This document shows positions 1 through 8,718 of a DNA stretch of 64,000 nt, piece by piece. Source of the stretch: Micromonospora sp. WMMD812. Its GTDB lineage: Bacteria > Actinomycetota > Actinomycetes > Mycobacteriales > Micromonosporaceae. The DNA is taken from NCBI RefSeq assembly GCF_027497215.1, contig NZ_CP114904.1:6106501-6170500 (forward strand). The letters run 5' to 3'. Under the pieces are notes generated by a model. That model worked only from the letters and a program-made list of their open reading frames with translations. It was not told where the DNA came from and ran no database searches. Positions within the stretch are counted from its first letter, which is position 1; every line of letters begins with the position of its first letter. The translations under genes and the position numbers were made by a program.

Positions 1-1
1 C

Positions 2-454
2 CTGGCCGGCAACCTGCTCTTCGTGCTGGTCCGGGTGCTCACCACCATCGCGGCGTTCCTGGTGGTCACCGGGGTGTTCGGCGCGCTCCGCTCACCCTGG
101 GCGGTGGCCGCGCTGCCGGTGGCGGCGCTGCTCGGCCTGGCCGTCGCCGCGCCGACCTTCGCCTACAGCGCGACGGTGTCCAGCGACAGCTGGCTGGCGA
201 TGCTGTTCCGCTTCGCGGTCATCCCGATGACGCTCTTCGCCGGGGTGTTCTTCCCGGTCGAGAGCCTGCCCGCGGCGCTGCGCTGGCTGGCGTACGCCAC
301 ACCGCTCTGGCACGCGGTCGACCTCTGCCGGGCCGCCACGCTCGGCGTCGCTCCGCAGTGGTCGGTCGCCGGCCACCTGCTCTACCTCGCGGCCTGGGCG
401 TCGGGCGGGTGGCTGCTCGCCCGCCGGGCCTTCGGCCGCCGGCTCGTCGTCTAG
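2..454 (+). CDS. ABC-2 type transporter permease, 3' part
   Basis: This is the C-terminal 150 residues of an integral membrane permease of the ABC-2 (DrrB/NodJ) class; the start lies before the window. The reading frame is open from base 2. Four hydrophobic segments are visible, and the class-typical loop FFPVESLP precedes a WLAYATPLWHAVDL stretch, as in drug and polysaccharide exporter permeases. The next gene, 11 bases downstream, encodes a second permease with the equivalent FVPAEAYPVV loop, so the two probably form a heterodimer. The ATPase should lie just upstream, outside the window. The substrate cannot be read from the sequence. Confidence 0.85.
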   Translation: MAGNLLFVLVRVLTTIAAFLVVTGVFGALRSPWAVAALPVAALLGLAVAAPTFAYSATVSSDSWLAMLFRFAVIPMTLFAGVFFPVESLPAALRWLAYATPLWHAVDLCRAATLGVAPQWSVAGHLLYLAAWASGGWLLARRAFGRRLVV

Positions 455-465
455 GGAGGGGTTCC

Positions 466-1275
466 GTGGTCAGTCTGGTGCTGCCCCGGCTGGTCGACGT
501 GTCGGCCGCGTCGCGCCGGTCGGTCTCGGTGGCCGAGCGCAACGTCGCGGCGCTGAAGTCGGTCTACTGGCTGCTGCTCGTGTCCGGCTTCGTCGAGCCG
601 CTGCTCTACCTGCTCTCGATCGGTGTGGGCGTCGGCGCGCTGGTCGGCGACCTCACGCTGCCCGGTGGTGAGGTGGTCACCTACGCGGCGTTCGTCGCAC
701 CGGCGATGCTCGCCTCGTCGGCGATGACCGGGGCGCTCGCCGAGACCACCTTCAACTTCTTCGGAAAGATGAAGTACATGAAGCTGTACGACGGGGTGAT
801 CGCCACCCCCGTGCAGCCGTTCGAGATCGCCCTCGGCGAGCTGGGCTGGGCGATGCTCCGGGGCAGCGCCTACTCGGCGGCCTTCCTGGTGGTGATGGCG
901 GCGATGGACCTGACCACGGTCGGGCGGGCGGTGACCGCCTTCCCCGCCGCCGTGCTGGTGGGCTTCGCCTTCGGTGCGCTCGGCATGGCGCTGTCCACGT
1001 TCATGCGCAGCTGGCAGGATTTCGACCTCATGGGCTCGGCCCAGTTCACCCTCTTCCTCTTCTCCGGCACGTTCGTCCCCGCGGAGGCCTACCCGGTCGT
1101 GCTGCGGTGGGTGGTCGAGGTGACCCCGCTCTATCGGTCGGTGCACCTGATCCGGGGGGTCTCGCTGGGCACCGCCGGGTGGGCCTGGCTGCTCGACGTG
1201 CTCTACCTGGTCGCGGTGATGGCGCTGGGTCTCCTGGTGGCTTCGCGCCGGATGGGCCGGTTGCTCTACAGGTAG
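466..1275 (+). CDS. ABC-2 type transporter permease
   Basis: Second membrane subunit of the exporter whose other permease ends 11 bases upstream. I use the GTG at 466 because a GGGAGG ribosome site (454-460) sits just before it; the longer upstream frame would run back through the preceding gene. The 269-residue product has about six hydrophobic segments and the ABC-2 loop FSGTFVPAEAYPVV, followed by VTPLYRSVHLIRG, matching the PLWHAVDLCRA region of its partner. Paired non-identical permeases are typical of NodI/NodJ-like and daunorubicin-resistance-like exporters. Substrate unknown. Confidence 0.85.
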   Translation: MVSLVLPRLVDVSAASRRSVSVAERNVAALKSVYWLLLVSGFVEPLLYLLSIGVGVGALVGDLTLPGGEVVTYAAFVAPAMLASSAMTGALAETTFNFFGKMKYMKLYDGVIATPVQPFEIALGELGWAMLRGSAYSAAFLVVMAAMDLTTVGRAVTAFPAAVLVGFAFGALGMALSTFMRSWQDFDLMGSAQFTLFLFSGTFVPAEAYPVVLRWVVEVTPLYRSVHLIRGVSLGTAGWAWLLDVLYLVAVMALGLLVASRRMGRLLYR

Positions 1276-1339
1276 GTGGTTATCCGTCGTCGTCGTCGGG
1301 GCATGTCGAGGGGACACCACCGACGATGAGGAGGGTCGA

Positions 1340-2416
1340 ATGGCCGCGGACGAGTCTTCCGCCCGGCGTGCGGGCGACCGGGACGACAGCGCCGGACCGG
1401 CGGCCGAGGGCACCCACGCCGACCGCGACCAGCGCCGTGACCGCGGGCCGGTCGGGCCGGACGAGGGTCCGCAGAGCCCGACCGCGCTGCCCGGCACCGG
1501 ATGGAAGGCGGCGCTGCGCCGGACGGTGCGGGAGTTCCAGGAGGACAACCTGACCGACTGGGCGGCGGCCCTGACCTACTACGGGGTGCTCTCCATCTTC
1601 CCCGGCCTGCTGGTGCTGATCTCGATCCTCGGCCTGCTCGGCTCGGGTGCGACCGAGAGCGTCCGGGACACCGTGAGCCAGGCGATCCCGGAGGGCAACA
1701 TCCAGCGCATCCTCGAACAGGCGATCGATCAGGCTAAGCAGTCCGGCGGGCTGGCCAGCCTCGCCGCGGTGCTGGGTCTGCTCGCCGCCTTCTGGTCCGC
1801 CTCCGGCTACATCGCGGCCTTCATGCGCGCCTCCAACGCCATCTACGACGTGCCCGAGGGGCGGCCGATCTGGAAGACGCTGCCGATCCGGGTCGGGGTG
1901 ACCGCCGTGATCGGGGTGATGCTGCTGATCAGCGCGGTGATCGTCGTCTTCACCGGCCGCCTGGCCGAGGCGGCCGGTGAGGCGATCGGCCTCGGCTCCA
2001 CCGCGGTGACGGTCTGGAACATCGCGAAGTGGCCGGTGCTGCTGGTCCTGGTCAGCCTGATGTTCGCCATCCTCTACTGGGCCTCGCCGAACGCCCGGCA
2101 CGGCGGCTTCCGGTGGGTCAGCCCGGGCGGGGTGCTCGCCGTCGTGGTCTGGCTGGTGGTGTCCGGCCTCTTCGCGCTCTATGTGAGCAACTTCGGCTCG
2201 TACAACAAGACGTACGGGACGCTCGCCGGCGTGATCGTGTTCCTGATCTGGCTGTGGTTGACGAACATCGCGATCCTGCTCGGGGCGGAGTTCGACGCCG
2301 AGTTGGAGCGCAGCCGGGCCATCGCGGCCGGCCACGCCGCCGACGAGGAGCCGTACGTGGAGTTGCGCGACGACCGCAAGCTCCGCAAGGCCAAGCGTCG
2401 CCGAACGGACAGGTGA
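1340..2416 (+). CDS. YihY/BrkB family inner-membrane protein
   Basis: A 358-residue membrane protein of the YihY/BrkB (formerly RNase BN) family. The first 60 residues are charged and probably cytoplasmic. The conserved core starts near residue 70 with DNLTDWAAALTYYGVLSIFPGLL, followed by several membrane helices and ending in the family-typical IWLWLTNIAILLGAEFDAELER. The tail is basic (KLRKAKRRRTDR). The start is well set by GAGGAGGG seven bases before the ATG. The family is widespread, its molecular role is unsettled, and the nuclease name is historical. It stands alone and ends at a strong hairpin. Confidence 0.9.
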   Translation: MAADESSARRAGDRDDSAGPAAEGTHADRDQRRDRGPVGPDEGPQSPTALPGTGWKAALRRTVREFQEDNLTDWAAALTYYGVLSIFPGLLVLISILGLLGSGATESVRDTVSQAIPEGNIQRILEQAIDQAKQSGGLASLAAVLGLLAAFWSASGYIAAFMRASNAIYDVPEGRPIWKTLPIRVGVTAVIGVMLLISAVIVVFTGRLAEAAGEAIGLGSTAVTVWNIAKWPVLLVLVSLMFAILYWASPNARHGGFRWVSPGGVLAVVVWLVVSGLFALYVSNFGSYNKTYGTLAGVIVFLIWLWLTNIAILLGAEFDAELERSRAIAAGHAADEEPYVELRDDRKLRKAKRRRTDR

Positions 2417-2436
2417 ATTGCCGAACCGATTTCGGG

Positions 2437-2480
2437 TGCACTGCCTGCCGCCCATTTCACAACAGGCGGCGGGCAGTGCA
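2437..2480. terminator. Bidirectional terminator hairpin
   Basis: Two 16-base arms (2437-2452 and 2465-2480; TGCACTGCCTGCCGCC and its complement) with one mismatch and a 12-base loop. It lies between the convergent YihY gene and the secreted-protein gene, so it probably ends both transcripts. Confidence 0.75.
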
Positions 2481-2502
2481 TCTCCATTTAGTGCGACTTG
2501 CC

Positions 2503-2976
2503 TCAGCTGCAGTAATCGAGATCGCACCAGCTGTTGAGGGTGATTTCCTGAAGGTCGTTGACCTTGTGCCAACCCGGGTAGTACCTGTTTCCGACGGTGT
2601 CGCTGTAGTAGTAGCCAGCGGGGACCTGGAATCCGTCGGTGTCCCGGAACTCGTAGTAGTAGCTGGAATCCGAACCGGGCCCGGCGCCCGCCGGGAGCCA
2701 CATCGTCTTGGTGTTGGACGGCCAGTTGCCGGAGATCTTCAGGGAGCGGCCGAGCCGGTTCTTCACCTCGCCGCAGAAGATGCCCGCCGTGCAGTTCCCG
2801 AGCGGGGCGATGTCGCCGTCGACGGCCTCCGGCGCAGCTTGCGGCGCGGATGGCGCGACCGCAACAGGAGCGCTGGAGCCCGCGGAGGGTGCCGCCGCCT
2901 GGGCCGTGGACGGTGCGAGGACCGCGAGGACCGCTACCGCGGATGCGGCCGCGAGAAAGCGCGTCGTCCGATTCAT
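2503..2976 (-). CDS. Small secreted protein, unknown function
   Basis: A 157-residue precursor. I start at the ATG at 2976 because it is preceded by GAAGGG and opens a clean signal peptide, MNRTTRFLAAASAVAVLAVL, ending near AQA (residues 25-27); the longer frame has no such start. The mature part begins with an Ala/Pro/Ser-rich linker of about 40 residues. It then has a compact 80-residue domain with four cysteines in two pairs (GNCTAGIFCGEV and SWCDLDYCS), many tyrosines and the motif RLGRSLKISGNW. Two disulfides are likely. I do not recognise the domain. It could be a small extracellular inhibitor or bacteriocin-like factor, but nothing in the sequence proves that. Confidence 0.75.
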   Translation of the reverse strand: MNRTTRFLAAASAVAVLAVLAPSTAQAAAPSAGSSAPVAVAPSAPQAAPEAVDGDIAPLGNCTAGIFCGEVKNRLGRSLKISGNWPSNTKTMWLPAGAGPGSDSSYYYEFRDTDGFQVPAGYYYSDTVGNRYYPGWHKVNDLQEITLNSWCDLDYCS

Positions 2977-3587
2977 TGGGTTCCCTTCGTCTCGGGTGTC
3001 GTGACCCGCCAGAACGGAAGGTCGCCGCAATGGAACAATTGCGGTGTGCGACTCGCCCCCGTAGCTGTCGTCGTTCGGGACGCTATCGGGGGCGTTGAAG
3101 GTTGTCAATCAAACAACTAATGACGTGGCTGGTCTCCGCCGTTAATCCCGCTGGCCGGACCGAGGATCGGATGCCACTCAAGGTGCCGCCGAGGGCCGCG
3201 GCCGGCTCGGGCGAGCGGCTCGCGCGCGCCTGATCGGCCGACCCTGGCCCTCCCGTCGGCGTCGGGGGCCTGGGCGGCGGCCCGCCCGGTGCCCCCGGGC
3301 GTCGATCGCGGTGTGCCCGTGATCGCGCGTCGGGTGGAGGGGGGCGGCCGCGCGGCCGGTGGCTTCGGCCTCGCTGTCCGCGACGCCGTCGGCGCAACAG
3401 GTGATCCAAACGCGGGCACGCGCCGCCACGACACCCCCGTTACCAAAACTTCTGTCTGATTGAGCAAAAGTTAGCGACGGATCAGCTGAAGCCCTGGACA
3501 TGCGGCGCGGAAGACTCCTACTGTGTCGGACACAACACATCGCCATTGCGTCGATGTGACAGGACCGCGATGCGGAGGTGAGTCCCG
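2977..3587. promoter_or_regulatory. Divergent control region with repeated CAAAA(C/G)TT boxes
   Basis: This 611-base gap separates the divergent secreted-protein gene and the ROK-led sugar operon. Most of it is GC-rich without a convincing gene; the overlapping minus-strand frames are Arg/Pro-rich shadows. Near the ROK end the composition falls, and two boxes, CAAAACTT (3444-3451) and CAAAAGTT (3465-3472), lie 21 bases apart, about two helical turns. Their position about 120 bases before the ROK start suggests an operator. The assignment is inferred, not shown. Confidence 0.4.
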
Positions 3588-4766
3588 GTGCGGACGGAGG
3601 ACCCGCTGCACGTACGCCTCTTGCGGTTGCTGCGCGACGAGGGTGCGGTGTCCCGGGCTGAGCTGGGCGACCGGCTGCAGATGCCGCGCCCCCGGCTGCT
3701 GGCCGAGTTGGAACGGCTGGTGGGGCTGGGTTACGTGGCGGAGGCCGGGTTGGCCGCCTCCCGGGGCGGCCGTCGGTCCACTCTGGTGGAACTCAGCCCG
3801 CACCTGCGCTTTGCCGCCGTCGACCTGGGCGCCAGCTCGATCGACGTCGAGGTGGTCAACGGCCGACTGGAGCCGGTCGCGGCGTACGCGGAGCCGGCCG
3901 ACATCCGCTCCGGGCCGAAGCTCACCCTCCAGCGGGTCAACGAGCTGCTGCACAAAGCCAAGGTGGACGGCGCGTACGAGCGGCTCGACGCGGTCGGCAT
4001 CGGCGTTCCCGGCCCGGTGAGCTTCCGTGACGGCGTGCCGGTCTCGCCGCCGATCATGCCGGGGTGGGACCGGTTCCCCGTACGCGAGCTGCTCACCCGC
4101 GAGCACGGCTGCCCGGCGGTGGTCGACAACGACGTCAACATCATGGCGATCGGCGAGCGGCACGGTGGGGTCGCCCACTCGGTGGACGACTTCCTCTTCG
4201 TGAAGATCGGCACCGGCATCGGCTGCGGGATCTATCTGAGCGGCGAGGTCTACCGGGGCACCGACGGGTGCGCCGGCGACATCGGCCACATTCAGGTCGA
4301 CTCGCACGGTCCGATGTGCTCCTGCGGCAACGTCGGCTGCCTGGAGGCGCTGTTCAGCGGGGCCGCGCTGGCCAAGGACGCGACCGCCGCGGCGCGCAGC
4401 GGCCTCTCGCCCGCGCTCGCCGAGCGGCTGGCCGCGAACGGTGTGGTGACCGCGCTGGACGTCGCCGAGGGCGCCGTCGAGGGGGACGTGACCTGCATCC
4501 AGCTGATCCGCGACGGTGGACGCCGGGTCGGTGGGGTGCTGGCCGGGCTGGTGAGCTTCACCAACCCGTCGATGATCGTGATCGGCGGCGGGCTGGCCCA
4601 GCTCGGGCACATCCTGCTCGCCGAGATCCGCAGCGTGGTCTACCGCCGGTCGCTGCCGTTGGCCACCGGCAATCTGCCTGTCGTCCTCTCCGAACTCGGC
4701 CCGCGGGCCGGGGTCGCCGGAGCGGCCGTGCTGGCCAGCGACGTGGCCTTCGGGGAGGCGTCGTGA
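3588..4766 (+). CDS. ROK family transcriptional regulator
   Basis: A 392-residue NagC/XylR-type regulator. Residues 1-60 form a winged helix (LLRDEGAVSRAELGDRLQMPRPRLLAELERL). The rest is a ROK sugar-kinase-like fold with the phosphate loop AAVDLGASS, the VDNDVNIMAIGE sugar-contact stretch and the zinc motif CSCGNVGCLE. GTG start at 3588 with GGAGGTGAG before it. It heads, and ends 43 bases before, the sugar ABC transporter genes, so it probably controls their expression in response to the imported sugar. A close paralogue, with the same GLAASRGGRRS segment, is encoded at 27471-28655 on the other strand. Confidence 0.9.
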   Translation: MRTEDPLHVRLLRLLRDEGAVSRAELGDRLQMPRPRLLAELERLVGLGYVAEAGLAASRGGRRSTLVELSPHLRFAAVDLGASSIDVEVVNGRLEPVAAYAEPADIRSGPKLTLQRVNELLHKAKVDGAYERLDAVGIGVPGPVSFRDGVPVSPPIMPGWDRFPVRELLTREHGCPAVVDNDVNIMAIGERHGGVAHSVDDFLFVKIGTGIGCGIYLSGEVYRGTDGCAGDIGHIQVDSHGPMCSCGNVGCLEALFSGAALAKDATAAARSGLSPALAERLAANGVVTALDVAEGAVEGDVTCIQLIRDGGRRVGGVLAGLVSFTNPSMIVIGGGLAQLGHILLAEIRSVVYRRSLPLATGNLPVVLSELGPRAGVAGAAVLASDVAFGEAS

Positions 4767-4809
4767 CCGTGTTCCTCGGGGAGGCGTCAAACGAGAGGGG
4801 GAGGAGGGC

Positions 4810-6426
4810 GTGGTGACCGAGCGCGAACCAGGTGAGCCGGTCGGGGGTGTGGACGGCGTGACGCCGGACGCGCCGCTGGTCGAGGCTCCAGCCGACACCG
4901 TCGCTGGCGAGGTGGTGCTGCGCCTCAGCGACGTGGTCAAGACCTTCCCGGGCGTCCGCGCGCTGGACGGGGTGCAGCTGGAGGTTCGCGCGGGCGAGGT
5001 GCACTGCCTGCTGGGCCAGAACGGCGCCGGCAAGTCGACCCTGATCAAGGTGCTCTCGGGGGTGCACCGGCCGGATTCCGGCCAGGTGGAGTGGCGCGGC
5101 GAGCCGGTCACCTTCGCCAACCCGCAGGCCGCGATGCGCGCCGGCATCGCCACCATCTACCAGGAGCTGGACCTGGTCGAGGACCTCTCCGTCGGGGAGA
5201 ACGCCTTCCTCGGCCACGAGCCGCGCCGGTTCGGCTTCGTCCGCCGCGGCCAGATGGCCCGGCGTACCCGGCAGATCCTCGGCCGGCTCGGCCACGCCGA
5301 GATCCCGCCGGGCCGGACGGTCCGGAAGCTTCCCGCCGCCGGCAAGCAGATCGTGAGCATGGCACGCGCCCTCTCCCACGAGGCGCGACTGATCATCATG
5401 GACGAGCCGAGCGCGGTGCTGGCCCACGACGAGGTCGGCAACCTGTTCCGGATCATCCGGGAGCTGACCGCGCAGGGCATCGCCGTCATCTACATCTCCC
5501 ACCGGCTGGAGGAGATCCGCGAGATCGGCGACCGGGTGACCGTCCTCAAGGACGGCCGGACGACCGCGGCGAACCTGCCGGCCCGCGACACCCCGACCCG
5601 CGACCTGGTCAGCCGGATGACCGGCCGGACCATCGAGTACGTCTTCCCCGAGCGGCCGGGCACCGAGGAGCGGTCCGACGCCGAGTTGCTGGCGGTCGAC
5701 GGCCTGAGCCGCGCCGGCGAGTTCGCCGACGTGTCGCTGCGGGTCCGACCCGGGGAGATCGTCGGCATCGCCGGGCTGGTCGGCTCGGGCCGGTCCGAGC
5801 TGCTCGAGACCATCTACGGCGCGCGCCGGCCGGAGGTCGGCACGGTGCGGATGGCCGGCCAGGTGCTGCGGCCCGGCAACGTCGGCGCGGCGGTCCGCGC
5901 CGGCATGGGGATGGCTCCCGAGGAGCGCAAGAGCCAGGCGCTGCTGCTCGGCGAGCCGATCTACCGCAACGTCACCCTGTCCACCTTCGCCCGGTACGCC
6001 CGCGCCGGCTTCACCGACACCGCGAAGGAGCGCGCCGAGGCGGACCGGATCGCCGAGCGCCTGGAGCTGCGCCCCCGCGACGTCCGCCGGCAGGTGCGCA
6101 CCCTCTCCGGCGGCAACCAGCAGAAGGTGGTGGTCGGGCGCTGGTTGCTCGGCGACACCAAGCTCCTCCTGCTCGACGAGCCGACCCGGGGCGTGGACAT
6201 CGGTGCCCGGGCCGAGCTGTACCAGGTCATCCGGGCGCTGGCCGCCCAGGGCGTCGGGGTCCTGCTGGTCTCCAGCGAGGTGCCCGAGGTGCTCGGCCTG
6301 GCGGACCGGGTGCTGGTGATGCGGGAGGGGCGGGTGGTCCGCGAGGCCCCGGCCGGCGAACTCGACGAGAACACCGTGCTCGACCTCGTCATGGCGGGGT
6401 CCCTGATGGAAGGCGCACCGGCATGA
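4810..6426 (+). CDS. Sugar ABC transporter ATPase (RbsA/MglA type)
   Basis: Double ATPase of a CUT2-class sugar importer, 538 residues. The first nucleotide-binding domain has Walker A GQNGAGKST (about residues 69-77) and Walker B LIIMDEPSAVL. The second has the usual degenerate loop GLVGSGRSE, an intact signature LSGGNQQK and LLLLDEPTRGVD. This asymmetric pair is the hallmark of RbsA, MglA and XylG. Two tandem GTG codons (4810 and 4813) follow a GAGGAGGG site and either could be used. It overlaps the permease gene by four bases (ATGA). The substrate is probably a pentose, hexose or inositol-like sugar; sequence alone does not decide. Confidence 0.92.
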   Translation: MVTEREPGEPVGGVDGVTPDAPLVEAPADTVAGEVVLRLSDVVKTFPGVRALDGVQLEVRAGEVHCLLGQNGAGKSTLIKVLSGVHRPDSGQVEWRGEPVTFANPQAAMRAGIATIYQELDLVEDLSVGENAFLGHEPRRFGFVRRGQMARRTRQILGRLGHAEIPPGRTVRKLPAAGKQIVSMARALSHEARLIIMDEPSAVLAHDEVGNLFRIIRELTAQGIAVIYISHRLEEIREIGDRVTVLKDGRTTAANLPARDTPTRDLVSRMTGRTIEYVFPERPGTEERSDAELLAVDGLSRAGEFADVSLRVRPGEIVGIAGLVGSGRSELLETIYGARRPEVGTVRMAGQVLRPGNVGAAVRAGMGMAPEERKSQALLLGEPIYRNVTLSTFARYARAGFTDTAKERAEADRIAERLELRPRDVRRQVRTLSGGNQQKVVVGRWLLGDTKLLLLDEPTRGVDIGARAELYQVIRALAAQGVGVLLVSSEVPEVLGLADRVLVMREGRVVREAPAGELDENTVLDLVMAGSLMEGAPA

Positions 6427-7550
6427 GTGACGTGACTCCCACCGCGACGCCGGACCGGGCAGCCCCACTGCCGGCGCAGTCGCCGCCGGTGGATCCGGCG
6501 GTGACGGCGGCGGCCAGCGAGAAGGCGACCCCGACCGGCAATCGGCTCTCCTGGTGGCGGGGTGACGGTGGCGACGGCGCCAAGCGCAACCTCGGTCTGA
6601 TCGGGGTGCTGGTCGCGCTCATCGCGGTAGGGGCGATCACCAAGCCCGACCTCTACGACGATCCGACCTGGGTCTGGAACAACATCCTGGCGATCCTGCA
6701 GCTCGCCTCCGTCGTCGGCGTGGTCACGGTTGGCATGACCTTTGTCATCATCGGCGGCGGCATCGACCTCTCGGTCGGCGCGATCGTGGCGCTGGCCGGG
6801 GTCTGGTGCACCACGGTGGCCACCCAGAGCTACGGCGCCGGCGGCATGATCTTCACGGCCATCGTGGTCGGCATCTGCGTGGGGCTGGTCAACGGCGTGC
6901 TGATCTCGTACGGGCGACTGGTGCCGTTCATCGCGACGCTCGCGATGCTGGTGGCCGCCCGCGGGCTCGCGGCCTCGATCTCCAACAAGCAGACCCAGGT
7001 CTCGAGCAGCACCTTCATCAACGACATCGCGGCGCGCAAGGTGCTCGGGATCCCGATCCTCGTCTACATCCTCGGCGCCGTCGTGGTGGCGGGGTGGGTC
7101 CTGCTCAACCGGACGACCTTCGGCCGGCGGACCATCGCCGTCGGCGGTAACCCGGAGGCCGCGCGGCTGGCCGGCATCAACGTCCGCCGGCACACCATGC
7201 TGCTCTACGCGCTGTCCGGCCTCTGCTGCGGCATCGCCGCCATCATGCTCACCTCCCAGGCCACCTCGGCCCAGGCGGCGATGGCCAACCTCTACGAGTT
7301 GGACGCGATCGCCGCCGCGATCATCGGCGGAACCCTGCTCAGCGGCGGCCGCGGCACGATCGTCGGCTCACTGCTCGGCGTGATCATCTTCGCCACGATC
7401 ACCAACCTCTTCGCCATCAACGGCCTCTCCATCGAGGCGCAGAACATGGTCAAGGGCGGCATTATCGTCGCCGCCGTCCTGGTCCAGCAGTTCCAGTTCA
7501 AGTCCGTCACTCGGCTCCTCGCGCGGAACAGGCTCACCACCACAACCTGA
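6423..7550 (+). CDS. Sugar ABC transporter permease (RbsC type)
   Basis: Membrane subunit of the CUT2 importer, 375 residues, starting at the ATG that overlaps the ATPase stop. A 55-residue polar N-terminus rich in Ala/Pro/Thr precedes about nine hydrophobic segments. Family signatures are present: GMTFVIIGGGIDLSVGAIVAL in the middle, and AAIIGGTLLSGGRGTIVGSLLG and NLYELDAIAAAIIGG near the end, as in RbsC and AraH. It acts with the ATPase upstream and the binding lipoprotein 95 bases downstream. Confidence 0.92.
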   Translation: MSDVTPTATPDRAAPLPAQSPPVDPAVTAAASEKATPTGNRLSWWRGDGGDGAKRNLGLIGVLVALIAVGAITKPDLYDDPTWVWNNILAILQLASVVGVVTVGMTFVIIGGGIDLSVGAIVALAGVWCTTVATQSYGAGGMIFTAIVVGICVGLVNGVLISYGRLVPFIATLAMLVAARGLAASISNKQTQVSSSTFINDIAARKVLGIPILVYILGAVVVAGWVLLNRTTFGRRTIAVGGNPEAARLAGINVRRHTMLLYALSGLCCGIAAIMLTSQATSAQAAMANLYELDAIAAAIIGGTLLSGGRGTIVGSLLGVIIFATITNLFAINGLSIEAQNMVKGGIIVAAVLVQQFQFKSVTRLLARNRLTTTT

Positions 7551-7645
7551 CGCACCGCACGTTGTCCCTGGCGACGTCGAGATCTTCGACAGTGGCCGGA
7601 CCTCGCACACCCTCACCAACTGAAACCCGCTCCCAGGAGGTCGTC

Positions 7646-8698
7646 ATGACCCAGCACAGTCGCGACCTGTCGCGCCGTCGGTTGCTGTTCGGCGGTGCCG
7701 CCGTCGGTGCCGCCACCCTGCTCACCGCCTGCACCAGCAACGAGACGCCGGCGGCCAGCACCCAGACCAAGGCCGCCGGAGACGGCGCCGGCAACAACGC
7801 TCCCGGCAAGAAGGTGGTCATCGGCTTCTCCGCCCCCGCCGCCGACCACGGCTGGATGGGCGCGATCCACGCCAACGCCAAGGCGCAGGCCGCCGCCTAC
7901 TCCGACGTGGAGCTGAAGGAGGTCGACGGTGGCACGACCTCGGAGGCCCAGCGCTCCACGCTCGGCACGCTGATCGCCCAGAAGCCGGACATCATCGTCG
8001 TGCTGCCGCACGACGGCAAGGAGGTCAACGCCGTTGCCCTCCAGGCGATGCAGGCGGGCATCCCGATCGTGAACCTCGACCGGGTGTTCCCCGACGCACT
8101 GGCCTCGCGGCTGGTCATCAAGGGTGACAACTACGGTATGGGCGTCTCGGCCGGGCACTTCATCGGTAAGCAGCTGAAGGACAAGGGCGTCACCAACCCG
8201 GTGATCGGTGAGATCGCCGGTCTGGAGATCCCGCTGACCGTCGAGCGCAGCGCCGGCTTCGCGGCGGCCCTGGCCACCTACGGGTTCAAGGTGAACAACC
8301 GCCGCTCGGCCGAGTTCACCTCCGACAGCGGCCAGCGCGAGGCGGCCCAGCTGCTCCAGGCGCTCCCCAAGATCGACGCCATCTGGAACCACGACGACGA
8401 CCAGGGCATCGGTGTGCTCGCCGCCATCAAGCAGGCCAACCGCTCCGAGTTCTTCATGGTCGGTGGCGCCGGCTCGAAGCTCGCGATCGAAGCGATCAAG
8501 GCCGACAACTCGGTGCTCAAGGCGACCGTCACCTACAACCCGTCGATGGCCTCGTCGGCGATCTCCCTCGCCCGGCTCATCGCGCAGGGCCGGGGCATGG
8601 GCGACCTCACGGAGCTGCAGGTGCCCAAGGAAGTGACCCTCGCCTCCGAGACGATCACCAAGGAGAACGCGAGCAACTACGAGAAGCTCGGGTTCTGA
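7646..8698 (+). CDS. Sugar-binding lipoprotein of the ABC importer
   Basis: Periplasmic-binding-protein-like lipoprotein, 350 residues, type 1 sugar-binding fold (RbsB/inositol-binding class). The ATG at 7646 follows CCAGGAGG. The leader carries both a twin-arginine pattern (SRRRLLFGG) and a lipobox (LLTAC), so it is probably exported folded through Tat and then lipidated on the outer face. The mature region has the expected VIGFSAPAADHGWMGAI start and the sugar-binding stretch IWNHDDDQGIGVLAAI. It is followed 20 bases later by the dehydrogenase gene, which suggests the imported sugar is oxidised next. Confidence 0.92.
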   Translation: MTQHSRDLSRRRLLFGGAAVGAATLLTACTSNETPAASTQTKAAGDGAGNNAPGKKVVIGFSAPAADHGWMGAIHANAKAQAAAYSDVELKEVDGGTTSEAQRSTLGTLIAQKPDIIVVLPHDGKEVNAVALQAMQAGIPIVNLDRVFPDALASRLVIKGDNYGMGVSAGHFIGKQLKDKGVTNPVIGEIAGLEIPLTVERSAGFAAALATYGFKVNNRRSAEFTSDSGQREAAQLLQALPKIDAIWNHDDDQGIGVLAAIKQANRSEFFMVGGAGSKLAIEAIKADNSVLKATVTYNPSMASSAISLARLIAQGRGMGDLTELQVPKEVTLASETITKENASNYEKLGF

Positions 8699-8718
8699 CA
8701 CACGGGGGGAGACCCACC

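Noticed and set aside
3083..3546. Possible small genes in the gap before the ROK gene
   Set aside because: Low-complexity Arg/Pro frames without ribosome sites; regulatory sequence is more likely.
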